A stretch of DNA of 11,280 nucleotides from Holophagaceae bacterium UBA706 (GCA_002298155.1 DBME01000137.1:1-11280); one strand, 5' to 3'; shown: positions 1 through 6,891, counted from the first letter of the stretch. The notes: generated by a model not told the origin, from the sequence alone. Program-made: numbers and translations.

Positions 1-1234
1 TGAGGCCCCGGAGGTGGGCGGGCACTGGGCTGGAGGCCTGGGCGGACAGGGCGCCCGACGCGGCCTGGTTGGCCAGGGCGGCGCTGGAGGGCCGGGCCGG
101 GGGCGCCGGGTTCGCGGCGGGGTTGGCGCCCTTGATCATGGCGGCCATCTGCTCGCTGGTGGCGAAGCACTCAAGGCGCTCCAGCTGCTTCTCGGTGGGG
201 AAGTGGTCGTAGCGGATGCGCCGGGGGCCCCAGATGTCCACCGCGGTCCCGTGCACTTCGGAGATGCGGGGGAGGGTCTGGCGGAAGTAGATGCCCAGCG
301 GCTTGCCGTTGGCGGCGATGAAGGCGATGAGGTCGGTTTCCGGCAGCAGCGCGGGGGCGCCTTCCTGCCAGGTCGCCAGGCTCACGGAGCGGCCCTGCTG
401 GGTGCGCAGGAGACCGATGGCGGCGGGGACCCCCAGCTCGGCGGGCAGGTGCTCCTCCTGGGCCCGGTAGGCCTCCATGAGGTCAAGCTGGCGCAGTTCG
501 CGCTGGGGCTGGGCGATGGGGTGGGGATCCTGGAGGTTGGCCGGCAGCATGTGGTCGGCCACCTGCTGATAGATGGTGGTCATGATGCGGCGCCCGGGCT
601 GCTGCAGGCCGGCCATGATGGCTTCCACCAGCTTGGGCAGGAGCACCTGGGGGGACAGGAGCAGGCAGTCCTCGGAGGGAACCGCCACGAAGGTGTTCTG
701 GCCCGCGAAGAGTCCGTTCCACAGCTCCGGCAAGAGGATCCGGGCCGCGGCGCGGCCGTCTCCGAAATCAGCCTGATAGATGCCGGAAGGCATGCGCTTG
801 AAAGGCTTGTCCTTGGACTTCTCGCGCAGGTGGTCCATCGCCCGTCCGATGACGTCGTCGGCGCTCATGCCCCACAGGGTGAGCCAGGGCGCGGGCATCA
901 CCTGACCGCAAGCGACCACCCGAATGGCCAGGCCATCGATGTGGGGCCGGTAGTAGAACCCATCCCGTTCGGCAGCCCAGAGGGGCACCACTTCGGGCAT
1001 GAGGTCGAACTGGGCGTCGATCCAATCCGGGGGAAGGGGCCAGCCGCCGGCAACGTTCTCCGCCAGGGCGTCCGCCCAGTGGTTCCGCTCCTCGCCTTTC
1101 AGGTGCTTGAATTCCGCCTCAAGAAGGTCCATGCCCGGGAGATCCAGGGGGATACCACGTGCCTGGAGCACTTCCTCCAAGGTCGGGAGGGGGGCGCGAT
1201 CGGGAGAGGAGAAGAATCGAGAGAAAAAGGCCAT
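1..1234 (-). CDS. Partial DUF1444-like hypothetical protein (C-terminus beyond left edge)
   Basis: An open frame reads from an ATG at 1234 to the left edge with no stop, giving at least 411 residues. There is no signal peptide and no membrane segment, so it is probably cytoplasmic. The middle part (about residues 113-215) contains GMSADDVIGRAMDHLRE, then GIYQADFGDG, ILLPELW and FVAVPSEDCLLLSP. That order resembles DUF1444 (YtpQ-like) proteins, whose function is unknown. This resemblance is from memory and is tentative. Residues 270-365 form a second folded segment ending near WGPRRIRYDHFP. From about residue 370 the chain becomes an Ala/Pro/Ser-rich linker, so another domain may lie outside the window. 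The start is preceded by GGGAAG at a suitable distance. The gene is divergent from moaA across 66 nt. It is surely coding: residue use is balanced and protein-like, unlike the opposite-strand reading frame. Confidence 0.8.
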   Translation of the reverse strand, partial: MAFFSRFFSSPDRAPLPTLEEVLQARGIPLDLPGMDLLEAEFKHLKGEERNHWADALAENVAGGWPLPPDWIDAQFDLMPEVVPLWAAERDGFYYRPHIDGLAIRVVACGQVMPAPWLTLWGMSADDVIGRAMDHLREKSKDKPFKRMPSGIYQADFGDGRAAARILLPELWNGLFAGQNTFVAVPSEDCLLLSPQVLLPKLVEAIMAGLQQPGRRIMTTIYQQVADHMLPANLQDPHPIAQPQRELRQLDLMEAYRAQEEHLPAELGVPAAIGLLRTQQGRSVSLATWQEGAPALLPETDLIAFIAANGKPLGIYFRQTLPRISEVHGTAVDIWGPRRIRYDHFPTEKQLERLECFATSEQMAAMIKGANPAANPAPPARPSSAALANQAASGALSAQASSPVPAHLRGL

Positions 1235-1288
1235 GTGCTTCCCAGTGCTAAGTTTTCATTTTGACCCAGTTGGCATGCTAGTTTGCCG

Positions 1289-1294
1289 TAATCT
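1289..1294 (+). promoter_or_regulatory. Candidate -10 box (TAATCT) for leaderless moaA mRNA
   Basis: TAATCT sits 6 nt before the moaA ATG, where a sigma-70 -10 hexamer would place the transcription start on the A of the ATG. No convincing Shine-Dalgarno sequence lies in the six intervening bases (GGACGC). A TTGACC at 1261-1266 is a possible -35, but the 22-nt spacing is too long for a standard promoter, so -35 support is weak. The same TAATCTGG string occurs just before the next gene downstream. Confidence 0.4.
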
Positions 1295-1300
1295 GGACGC

Positions 1301-2308
1301 ATGAAGGTGGTGGACTCCCTGGACCGGCCGATGAAGGCCTTGCGCATTTCGGTGACGGACCGGTGCAATTTCCGGTGCCCCTACTGCATGCCCCGGGACA
1401 AGTTCGGAGCGGATTTCCAGTTCCTGGAACGGAAGGAAATCCTCACGTTTGAAGAAATTATACGCCTGGCGGGGGTCTTTGTCTCGGCGGGGGTCGTCAA
1501 GATCCGGCTCACCGGGGGCGAACCGCTCCTCCGCCACGGTCTCCCTTCCCTGGTCCAAGGCCTGGCACGTATCCCGGGGCTCCAGGAAATCACCCTGACA
1601 ACCAATGGCTCATTGCTTGTGGATCAGGCCGAGGCCCTCTTCAAGGCGGGTCTGCACCGCCTCACGGTGAGCCTGGACTCCCTGGATCCCCAGCGCTTCC
1701 GCGACCTGTCCGACGCCACCACGCCCCTGGAGCGGGTCCTGGAAGGCCTGGAGGCCGCAGGAGCGGCGGGGTTCCGGAACATCAAGCTCAACTGCGTCCT
1801 CAAGCGCGGCGTGAACGAGGCCGACATCCTCCCCCTGGCCGCCTTCGCCCGGGACAAGGGCCACAGCCTGCGCTTCATCGAATTCATGGACGTGGGCACG
1901 GGCAATGGCTGGCGCATGGACACCGTGGTGCCGGCCCGGGAGGTACGGGCCCTGATCTCGGCCCAGTGGCCCCTGGAAGAGCTCCATGCCGCCGAACCCA
2001 ACTGCGTGGCGCAGCACTACCGCTACCTCGACGGCCAGGGGGTCCTGGGCCTCATCGCCTCGGTCACCGAACCCTTCTGCAAGGGCTGCGACCGGGCCCG
2101 TCTTTCGGCGGCCGGCGCGCTCTACACCTGCCTTTTCGCCAGCGAGGGCATGGACCTGAAGGGCCCCCTGCGGTCGGGGCTCACGGACGAGGGCCTGCTG
2201 GCCCTCATCGCGGAACGGTGGCGCATCCGGAACGACCGCTATTCGGAGCTGCGCACCGAAGGCACGGCGGTCCGGCCCAGGGTCGAAATGTTCCACATCG
2301 GCGGCTGA
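1301..2308 (+). CDS. moaA: GTP 3',8-cyclase MoaA (radical SAM)
   Basis: MoaA is a cytoplasmic radical-SAM enzyme. With MoaC it converts GTP to cyclic pyranopterin monophosphate, the first step of molybdenum cofactor synthesis. The 335-residue protein has the usual family length. The N-terminal 4Fe-4S motif CX3CX2C is Cys22, Cys26 and Cys29. TGGEP at 71-75 is the SAM-binding glycine motif. The C-terminal second cluster motif CX2CX13C is Cys260, Cys263 and Cys277. The chain ends in the Gly-Gly tail (334-335) that is needed for catalysis in this family. All key residues are intact, so the enzyme should be active. No other molybdenum cofactor gene is in the window, so moaA is separated here from moaC, moaD and moaE. 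Met11 is an alternative start, but Met1 fits a leaderless promoter directly upstream. Confidence 0.97.
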   Translation: MKVVDSLDRPMKALRISVTDRCNFRCPYCMPRDKFGADFQFLERKEILTFEEIIRLAGVFVSAGVVKIRLTGGEPLLRHGLPSLVQGLARIPGLQEITLTTNGSLLVDQAEALFKAGLHRLTVSLDSLDPQRFRDLSDATTPLERVLEGLEAAGAAGFRNIKLNCVLKRGVNEADILPLAAFARDKGHSLRFIEFMDVGTGNGWRMDTVVPAREVRALISAQWPLEELHAAEPNCVAQHYRYLDGQGVLGLIASVTEPFCKGCDRARLSAAGALYTCLFASEGMDLKGPLRSGLTDEGLLALIAERWRIRNDRYSELRTEGTAVRPRVEMFHIGG

Positions 2309-2326
2309 AAAAAATTTTCCGGCTGC

Positions 2327-2332
2327 TAATCT
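2327..2332 (+). promoter_or_regulatory. Candidate -10 box (TAATCT) for leaderless RpiR-family gene
   Basis: TAATCT lies 7 nt before the ATG at 2340. The intervening bases GGTTTTC contain no ribosome binding site. Directly upstream is an A/T block, GAAAAAAATTTTC (2307-2319), which overlaps the moaA stop and could act as an A-tract or UP-like element. No clear -35 hexamer is seen. The arrangement mirrors the one before moaA, which raises the likelihood that both are real. Confidence 0.4.
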
Positions 2333-2339
2333 GGTTTTC

Positions 2340-3185
2340 ATGATCACGCCCAAGCTCTCCCTGGTGGCCAGGATCCATAACGTCCGCGGCCTTTCCGCCA
2401 GCCAGCGCCGCATCGCGGACTGCGTCCTGGGACGCATGAACGAGGCCGCCTTCTGGGGTGTCGAGGAGATGGCCGAACGCAGCCAGAGCAGCGTGGCCAC
2501 CGTGGTGCGCTTCGCCCAGAAACTGGGCTATACGGGCTTCCTGGAACTCCGCCAGGCCCTGGTGGCCCAGGCCAAGAAGCGCTCCCACTCCGACGAGCGC
2601 CTCCTCCAGGCCCCCGAGGAGGCCGCGGCGACCCTCCTGGAAGTGGCCCGCAGGGACGTGCAGAACATCGAGCAGATGATCCACGGCGTGAACGAGGAGC
2701 TCATGCAGTCCGTGGTGCAGAGCCTAAAAAGCGCCCGGCACCGGGTGGCGATCGGCCGGGGCGTCTCCCAGCTCATGGCCAGCCAGCTGGCCTACCTCCT
2801 CACCCAGGCGGGCCTGCCCACCGTGGAGGGGAGCCCCGCGGACTTCGCGGCCCAGGCCGCCAACCTCACCTCGGACGATCTCCTGGTGGCCTTCAGCTTC
2901 CATCCCTATTCCACCGAGACCCTGGACGCGGCCAGCTACGCGCGCAAGCGTGGCCTCAAGGTCCTGGCCTTCACGGACAAGCTGGGCGCCCCCATCACGA
3001 AGCTGGCCGACGCCACCCTCCCGGTGGCTGGCGAGAACCTCCTGTACTCCCACAGCATGGCCTCGTTCGCGGTCCTGTCCCACGCCATCGCCACCGCCGT
3101 GGCGGCCATCGAGCGGGATCAGGCCATCAAGCGCTCCCGGGAGGCGGACCGGGTGTCCCGCCCCCAGTTCGTCAAAGACGAGTGA
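2340..3185 (+). CDS. RpiR-family transcriptional regulator (HTH + SIS domain)
   Basis: This 281-residue protein has the normal RpiR layout and length. Residues 6-80 form the HTH_6 DNA-binding domain, with SASQRRIADCVL and SSVATVVRFAQKLGYTGF covering the helices of the family signature. Residues 125-255 form an SIS sugar-phosphate-binding domain, with VAIGRGVSQLMASQLAYLL and later LLVAFSFHPYSTETLDAA. Family members usually repress or activate sugar-phosphate catabolism genes in response to a phosphosugar. No sugar kinase, isomerase or transporter is adjacent, so the target and ligand cannot be inferred. The gene starts 32 nt after the moaA stop and may be partly co-transcribed with it, but it has its own candidate promoter. 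Its last 14 bases overlap the end of the opposing gene. Confidence 0.92.
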   Translation: MITPKLSLVARIHNVRGLSASQRRIADCVLGRMNEAAFWGVEEMAERSQSSVATVVRFAQKLGYTGFLELRQALVAQAKKRSHSDERLLQAPEEAAATLLEVARRDVQNIEQMIHGVNEELMQSVVQSLKSARHRVAIGRGVSQLMASQLAYLLTQAGLPTVEGSPADFAAQAANLTSDDLLVAFSFHPYSTETLDAASYARKRGLKVLAFTDKLGAPITKLADATLPVAGENLLYSHSMASFAVLSHAIATAVAAIERDQAIKRSREADRVSRPQFVKDE

Positions 3186-3612
3186 GCACGTCCTGCAGGA
3201 AGGCTTCCCAGACCTCGTCCGAGGCCTCCTCCAGGAACAGTTCCACCGCGTTGCCCGCGGGCCGCGCCTCCGGGTGAGCCGACCAGGCTTCGAACACGGC
3301 GTCCAGGCCCGAACGGTCCAGGCGGTTGTCGCGGTGCCGGTGGGACTTGCGGATGCGGTCCGGGTCGGGGCCCTTGAGGGAGAGTCCGTGGCGGGGGGCG
3401 GCGTGGAAGGTGAAGACGTGGGCCCAGGTTACGCCGATCAGCTGGTCGAAGTGGAGGAAGGCCCCATGGTTGGAATTGGTGGCGCTGATGGCGCGGCGGG
3501 GTCCCGTCCACAGGGCCGCCCAGCGCAGCAGGAGGGCTTCGGCGCGCTTGCGTTCCTGGGGGTGTTTGAGACTTCCCTGGGCCTTCGTGATGAAGAAATT
3601 CAACTCTTCCAA
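3172..3612 (-). CDS. Hypothetical protein, 146 residues, TTG start
   Basis: I do not recognise this protein. It starts with TTG at 3612, preceded by a good ribosome binding site (GGGGAG, 8 nt upstream), which decides the start. A TTG start may keep expression low. The predicted chain has no signal peptide or membrane helix. Visible parts are an N-terminal amphipathic helical segment rich in Lys, Arg and Leu (about 8-38), a middle section rich in His, Trp and Phe (50-75), a basic KSHRHRDNRLDRS stretch (89-101) and an acidic C-terminal helix (122-146). The tail overlaps the RpiR gene end by 14 bp in convergent orientation. It is divergent from the GGDEF-EAL gene across 140 nt. The balanced residue use and the ribosome binding site favour a true gene. 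The conserved-looking aromatic and His residues could suit a small enzyme or nucleic-acid binder, but this is a guess. Confidence 0.7.
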   Translation of the reverse strand: MEELNFFITKAQGSLKHPQERKRAEALLLRWAALWTGPRRAISATNSNHGAFLHFDQLIGVTWAHVFTFHAAPRHGLSLKGPDPDRIRKSHRHRDNRLDRSGLDAVFEAWSAHPEARPAGNAVELFLEEASDEVWEAFLQDVLTRL

Positions 3613-3752
3613 GCTCGGCGCTCCCCAAAGTGAAACATTGCACTCGTAAAATATCCTGGAAAGACTCTACCCTGTAAGCAGTTTCGCTCCGGGGCGGACA
3701 TGCCGCTCTGATTCCCTGTGGGAGGGTGTCTGAATTCAAGGGGTTCCCGTCC

Positions 3753-5636
3753 ATGATCATCTGTGAGCCGGCCTGGGGCTGGACCGTTGGCGCCGTGTGC
3801 GCCATGGCGGCGCCCTACCCGACGGTTCTCACGGGGCTGGCCCTGGCCATCCTGGGCTCCGCCGGAGCCGGGGCGGGGTTCGCCCTGCGCCGCGCCAAGG
3901 GACGGCTCCGGGAGGAGGAGCGGCTCCGCCATGGGGCCGAGGGCGAGCTCAAGGCCTACGTGGACATGCTGCCCATCGGGGTGGTGACCATCGGCCGCGG
4001 GGGCGAACTGGTCCAATGCAACCGCAAGGCGCCCGACATGCTGGGCCTGACGCCAGGGCAGGTGGCCTCCATCAACTGGGAGAGCCCGGCCATCAGCATC
4101 ATCGACGCCAGCGGCGACGGCATCGAGCCCGAGGAGCTTCCCTGGAACCGGGCCCTGGCCACCGCCCGCCGGGTATCCAACGTGGTCCTGGGCGTGGAAT
4201 CCACCGAAACCGGCGACTGGGCGTGGATCTCCGTGTCGGCCCAGCCCCGGCTGGACAGCGCCGGCGAGGTCCTGGACGTGGTCTGCACCCTGGAGGACGT
4301 CACCCAGCAGAAGACCACCGAAGCCGAGCTCACCCTGCACCATTTGCGGGACAGCCTGACCAGCCTCCCCAACCGGGCCCTCTTCATGGAGCGCCTCTCC
4401 CGGGCCATCATCCGGTCCGACCGCAGGAAATTCTTCTCGGCGGTGCTGTTCCTGGACCTGGACCGCTTCAAGGTCGTCAACGACAGCCTCAGCCACGAGG
4501 CGGGCGACAAGCTCCTCATCCAGGTGGCCAACCGGCTCCGGGGCTGCCTGCGCCCGGAGGACACGGTGGCGCGCCTGGGCGGCGACGAGTTCGTGGTGCT
4601 GTTCGAGGACATCCTCAGCGTCAACGACGGCCTCACGGTGGCCGACCGCATCGCCCAAGGCCTCACCCAGCCCTTCAACATCAACTCCCAGGAGGTGTTC
4701 ACCACCTGCAGCATGGGCATCGCCATCAGCTCCAGCTCCGAGACCCTGCCGGCCGAACTGCTCCGGGACGCGGAAGTGGCCATGTACCGCGCCAAGGCGA
4801 AGGGCGAGGGCTCCATCGAGATCTTCGACCCCAGCATGAACGCCCAGGCCCTGGCCCGCTTCCAGATGGACAGCGAGCTGCGCCGGGCCCTGGAGCGCAA
4901 CGAATTCGTCCTCCACTACCAGCCGGTGGTGGGCCTGCAGTCCCGCCAGATCGAGGGCTGGGAGGCCCTGGTGCGCTGGAAGCACCCGGAGCGGGGCATG
5001 GTGCCGCCCCTGGACTTCATCTCCCTGGCCGAGGAGACCGGCCTCATCGTGCCCCTGGGCAAGTGGGTGCTGGAGGAGGCCTGCCGCCAGGCCGGTGAAT
5101 GGAGCCGGGCCTACCCGTCCGCCATCCCCCGCCTCATGAACGTCAATATCTCCGCCCGCCAGTTCCAGCACCGGGACCTCATCGGGACGGTCCTGGAGGC
5201 CCTGCGGGCCGCCGACCTGGACCCCGGCGCCCTTAAGCTGGAGATCACCGAGAGCATCATGATGAAGGACCCGATGGCCTCCCTGGAGGCCATGAAGACC
5301 TTCAAGAGCATGGACATCCACCTGGTCATCGACGATTTCGGCACGGGCTATTCCAGCCTCAGCTACCTGAAACGGTTCCCCGTGGACACCCTCAAGGTGG
5401 ACAAGTCCTTCGTGGACGGCCTGGGGAAGGACCCGGAAAGCACCGCCATCGTCTCGGCCGTCATCTCCCTGGCCAAGTCCCTGGGCATGCGGGTGACCGC
5501 CGAGGGCATCGAACACCGGGAGCAAATGGACCATTTGCTGCAATTGGACTGCGACCAGGGGCAGGGGTACCACTTCTCCCGGCCGCTTCCGCGGGAAGCC
5601 GCCGAAGAACTTCTGGCCCGGGACCCCCGCTGGTGA
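3753..5636 (+). CDS. Membrane-anchored PAS-GGDEF-EAL cyclic-di-GMP signalling protein
   Basis: This 627-residue protein should make and/or break cyclic-di-GMP. A hydrophobic segment at about 11-42 gives one long or two short membrane helices. A charged linker rich in Arg and Glu and a PAS-type sensor (about 66-185) follow. The diguanylate cyclase domain (about 200-360) has an intact GGDEF at 276-280 and an RPED inhibitory-site motif (267-270) exactly five residues before it. The phosphodiesterase domain (about 375-620) keeps the EAL signature (404-406), Asn465, Glu497, Asp527-Asp528, Lys548, Glu584 and Gln604. No catalytic residue is visibly lost, so both activities are possible, with the PAS domain and membrane part probably setting the balance. 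I chose ATG 3753 because AAGGGG lies 9 nt upstream. An in-frame GTG at 3726 would add nine residues, but the purine-rich tract before it abuts the codon. A hairpin follows the stop. Confidence 0.93.
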   Translation: MIICEPAWGWTVGAVCAMAAPYPTVLTGLALAILGSAGAGAGFALRRAKGRLREEERLRHGAEGELKAYVDMLPIGVVTIGRGGELVQCNRKAPDMLGLTPGQVASINWESPAISIIDASGDGIEPEELPWNRALATARRVSNVVLGVESTETGDWAWISVSAQPRLDSAGEVLDVVCTLEDVTQQKTTEAELTLHHLRDSLTSLPNRALFMERLSRAIIRSDRRKFFSAVLFLDLDRFKVVNDSLSHEAGDKLLIQVANRLRGCLRPEDTVARLGGDEFVVLFEDILSVNDGLTVADRIAQGLTQPFNINSQEVFTTCSMGIAISSSSETLPAELLRDAEVAMYRAKAKGEGSIEIFDPSMNAQALARFQMDSELRRALERNEFVLHYQPVVGLQSRQIEGWEALVRWKHPERGMVPPLDFISLAEETGLIVPLGKWVLEEACRQAGEWSRAYPSAIPRLMNVNISARQFQHRDLIGTVLEALRAADLDPGALKLEITESIMMKDPMASLEAMKTFKSMDIHLVIDDFGTGYSSLSYLKRFPVDTLKVDKSFVDGLGKDPESTAIVSAVISLAKSLGMRVTAEGIEHREQMDHLLQLDCDQGQGYHFSRPLPREAAEELLARDPRW

Positions 5637-5639
5637 GAA

Positions 5640-5672
5640 GTCGGCCCAGGAATGAACTTTCCGGGACCCGAC
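5640..5672 (+). terminator. Imperfect hairpin after the GGDEF-EAL gene, possible terminator
   Basis: Starting 4 nt after the stop codon, GTCGG pairs with CCGAC, CCC with GGG and GGAA with TTCC around a TGAACT loop. That makes about 12 base pairs with a one-base bulge on the left arm and a two-base bulge on the right. No T-run follows, so it is not a classical intrinsic terminator. The position fits transcript end formation or 3' protection before the HU promoter region. Confidence 0.4.
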
Positions 5673-5691
5673 ATCACCTGTAATTAATGTT

Positions 5692-5704
5692 GCACACGGT
5701 GTGC
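5692..5704. promoter_or_regulatory. 13-bp palindrome GCACAC-G-GTGTGC, candidate operator of the HU-family gene
   Basis: The two 6-bp arms are perfect inverted repeats around one base. The site lies 47 nt before the HU-family ATG and overlaps TTGCAC (5690-5695), a possible -35 hexamer. TTTAAG (5713-5718, 17-nt spacing) or TAAGCT (5715-5720) could be the -10. A regulator bound here would block RNA polymerase. The regulator is unknown. Confidence 0.4.
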
Positions 5705-5751
5705 GACTTGGGTTTAAGCTATCTTCATTCTTCCCAGAGGCTGAGGCATTC

Positions 5752-6027
5752 ATGATCAAGATCGATATCGCCGGCACCCTGATGCAGACCCTTCCGGTGT
5801 CCAAGGCCACCGCACTGCAGGTCGTCGACCTGTTGACCGATCGCATGAAGAAGGCCCTGCTGGACGGCCACCGGATCGAGATCCGCGGCTTCGGCGTGTT
5901 CGAGCCCCGCCCCCGCAAGCGCGGCATGGGCCGGAACATCAAGACCGGCGCCAGCGTGGACATCCCCAAGGGCCGCAGCATCCGCTTCAAGCCCGGCAAG
6001 GACCTCCGCGATATCGAAGTGGGCTGA
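5752..6027 (+). CDS. HU/IHF-family DNA-binding protein
   Basis: This 91-residue protein has the usual length of HU/IHF nucleoid proteins, which bind DNA as dimers and bend it. The N-terminal helical part (about 1-45) is followed by the signature RIEIRGFGVFEPRPRKRG, then the beta-arm section GRNIKTGASVDIP and a C-terminal RFKPGKDLR. In most relatives the arm reads RNPKTG, where the proline wedges between bases. Here isoleucine replaces that proline. The start at 5752 is supported by AGAGGCTGAG upstream. The gene has its own upstream region with a palindrome and is convergent with the agmatinase gene, with only 3 nt between stop codons. It could be HU-like, IHF-like or a specialised paralogue. 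The C-terminal RFKPGKDLR looks slightly closer to IHF subunits, but this does not settle the subtype. Confidence 0.93.
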   Translation: MIKIDIAGTLMQTLPVSKATALQVVDLLTDRMKKALLDGHRIEIRGFGVFEPRPRKRGMGRNIKTGASVDIPKGRSIRFKPGKDLRDIEVG

Positions 6028-6030
6028 TCC

Positions 6031-6891
6031 TCACCTCGCCCGGTTGTGGGCGAGGATGATCATCTCGCGCAGCGTCTTGGCCATGGTGATGGCGGAGACG
6101 CCCGTGGCGTCGTAGTGCGGCGCGAGCTCCAGACAGTCCATGCCCACGAGGCGCTTGCCCTTGAAGCACTTCAATCCGGCGATGAGCGTCGAGTAGTCGA
6201 TGCCGCCGGGTTCCGGCGTGCCGGTGCCCGGGTAGAGGCTCGGATCCAGCACGTCCATGTCCACCGTCAGATAGATGGGCCGGTCGCCGATGGCCTCCAG
6301 CGCGGTGCGGATCGCATCAACCGTGAAGGGGCGGATGGTGTCGTGGGCCTGCGCCAGCTGCCATTCTTCGATGCTGCCTGAGCGGATGCCGAACTGGTAG
6401 AGGTTGGTGAAGCCCACCTGTTCCGCGGCCCGGCCGATGATCGTGGCATGGGTGAGCGGATCGCCCCACAGCTCCGGCCGCAGGTCCGCGTGGGCGTCGA
6501 AGTGCACCAGCGCCATGTCCGGATGCGCCTTGTGCGCCGCGAGGATCAGCGGAAGCGCCACCAGATGCTCGCCACCGAAGGCGATGGGGAACATGCCGCG
6601 TCCGCGCACCTCTTCCACCGCCGAGGCGATGTCCGCCAGCACGCGCTCCTTCTGGCCCGGCGGCAGGAAGAGATCGCCGAGATCCGTGTACTTGATGTCC
6701 AGCAGTGACTGCTGCTGGTAGAAGCTGAACTCTTCCATGCCGAAGGAGGCCTCGCGCACCGCGAAGCCGGCGAAGCGGCTGCCGGCCTTGAAGGAGCTGG
6801 TGCCGTCCCAGCACACGCCGAACAGGGCGATCTCCGCTTCCTCGGGCTCGCAGCTGCCGAGGAAGAAGGGGGGAATGAACTCGTGGGACAT
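6031..6891 (-). CDS. speB: Agmatinase-family ureohydrolase
   Basis: The protein belongs to the arginase/agmatinase superfamily of di-manganese enzymes. The likely reaction is agmatine plus water to putrescine plus urea in the cytoplasm. At 286 residues it has the typical length. All metal ligands are visible: His109 in GGEH, Asp132, His134 and Asp136 in FDAHAD, and Asp211 and Asp213 in DMDVLDP. The PGTGTPEPGG loop (221-230), Glu255 and the N-terminal WDGTSSFKAGSRF segment resemble clostridial, Thermotoga and archaeal agmatinases more than the E. coli enzyme. It is the last gene of the minus-strand run, 27 nt after the NFACT gene, with GAGGTG just before the ATG. No arginine decarboxylase is in view, so the substrate is inferred. 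A guanidinobutyrase or other ureohydrolase activity is the main alternative. The start fits the family N-terminus. Confidence 0.9.
   Translation of the reverse strand: MSHEFIPPFFLGSCEPEEAEIALFGVCWDGTSSFKAGSRFAGFAVREASFGMEEFSFYQQQSLLDIKYTDLGDLFLPPGQKERVLADIASAVEEVRGRGMFPIAFGGEHLVALPLILAAHKAHPDMALVHFDAHADLRPELWGDPLTHATIIGRAAEQVGFTNLYQFGIRSGSIEEWQLAQAHDTIRPFTVDAIRTALEAIGDRPIYLTVDMDVLDPSLYPGTGTPEPGGIDYSTLIAGLKCFKGKRLVGMDCLELAPHYDATGVSAITMAKTLREMIILAHNRAR
6034..6055. terminator. Perfect 8-bp hairpin at the HU/agmatinase convergent junction
   Basis: CCTCGCCC pairs exactly with GGGCGAGG around the six-base loop GGTTGT. It begins 7 nt after the HU-family stop and lies inside the last codons of the agmatinase gene, so it could end or stabilise the HU transcript. 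There is no T-run on either strand. It may instead be a chance result of codon choice in GC-rich DNA. Confidence 0.35.

Noticed and set aside
14..1264. A 416-codon open frame on the plus strand
   Set aside because: It is low-complexity and Gly/His-rich, while the opposite strand encodes a balanced DUF1444-like protein across the same bases.
2303..2320. GAAAAAAATTTTC as a terminator for moaA
   Set aside because: Only a 5-bp A/T stem with a 3-base loop and no GC stem. It fits better as an A-tract upstream of the next gene.
1610..2500. A 296-codon minus-strand frame opposite moaA
   Set aside because: It runs across moaA and into the RpiR gene, shows no domain and has antisense-type composition.
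3613..3752. Promoters in the divergent spacer between the 146-residue gene and the GGDEF-EAL gene
   Set aside because: TATTTT on the minus strand and several AT-rich patches are visible, but no -35/-10 pair with good spacing could be supported.
3600..5999. A 799-codon open frame on the minus strand opposite the GGDEF-EAL gene
   Set aside because: Its translation is Gly/His/Gln/Ala-rich with no domain, and it is antisense to a protein with all GGDEF and EAL motifs. Long antisense frames are expected in high-GC DNA.
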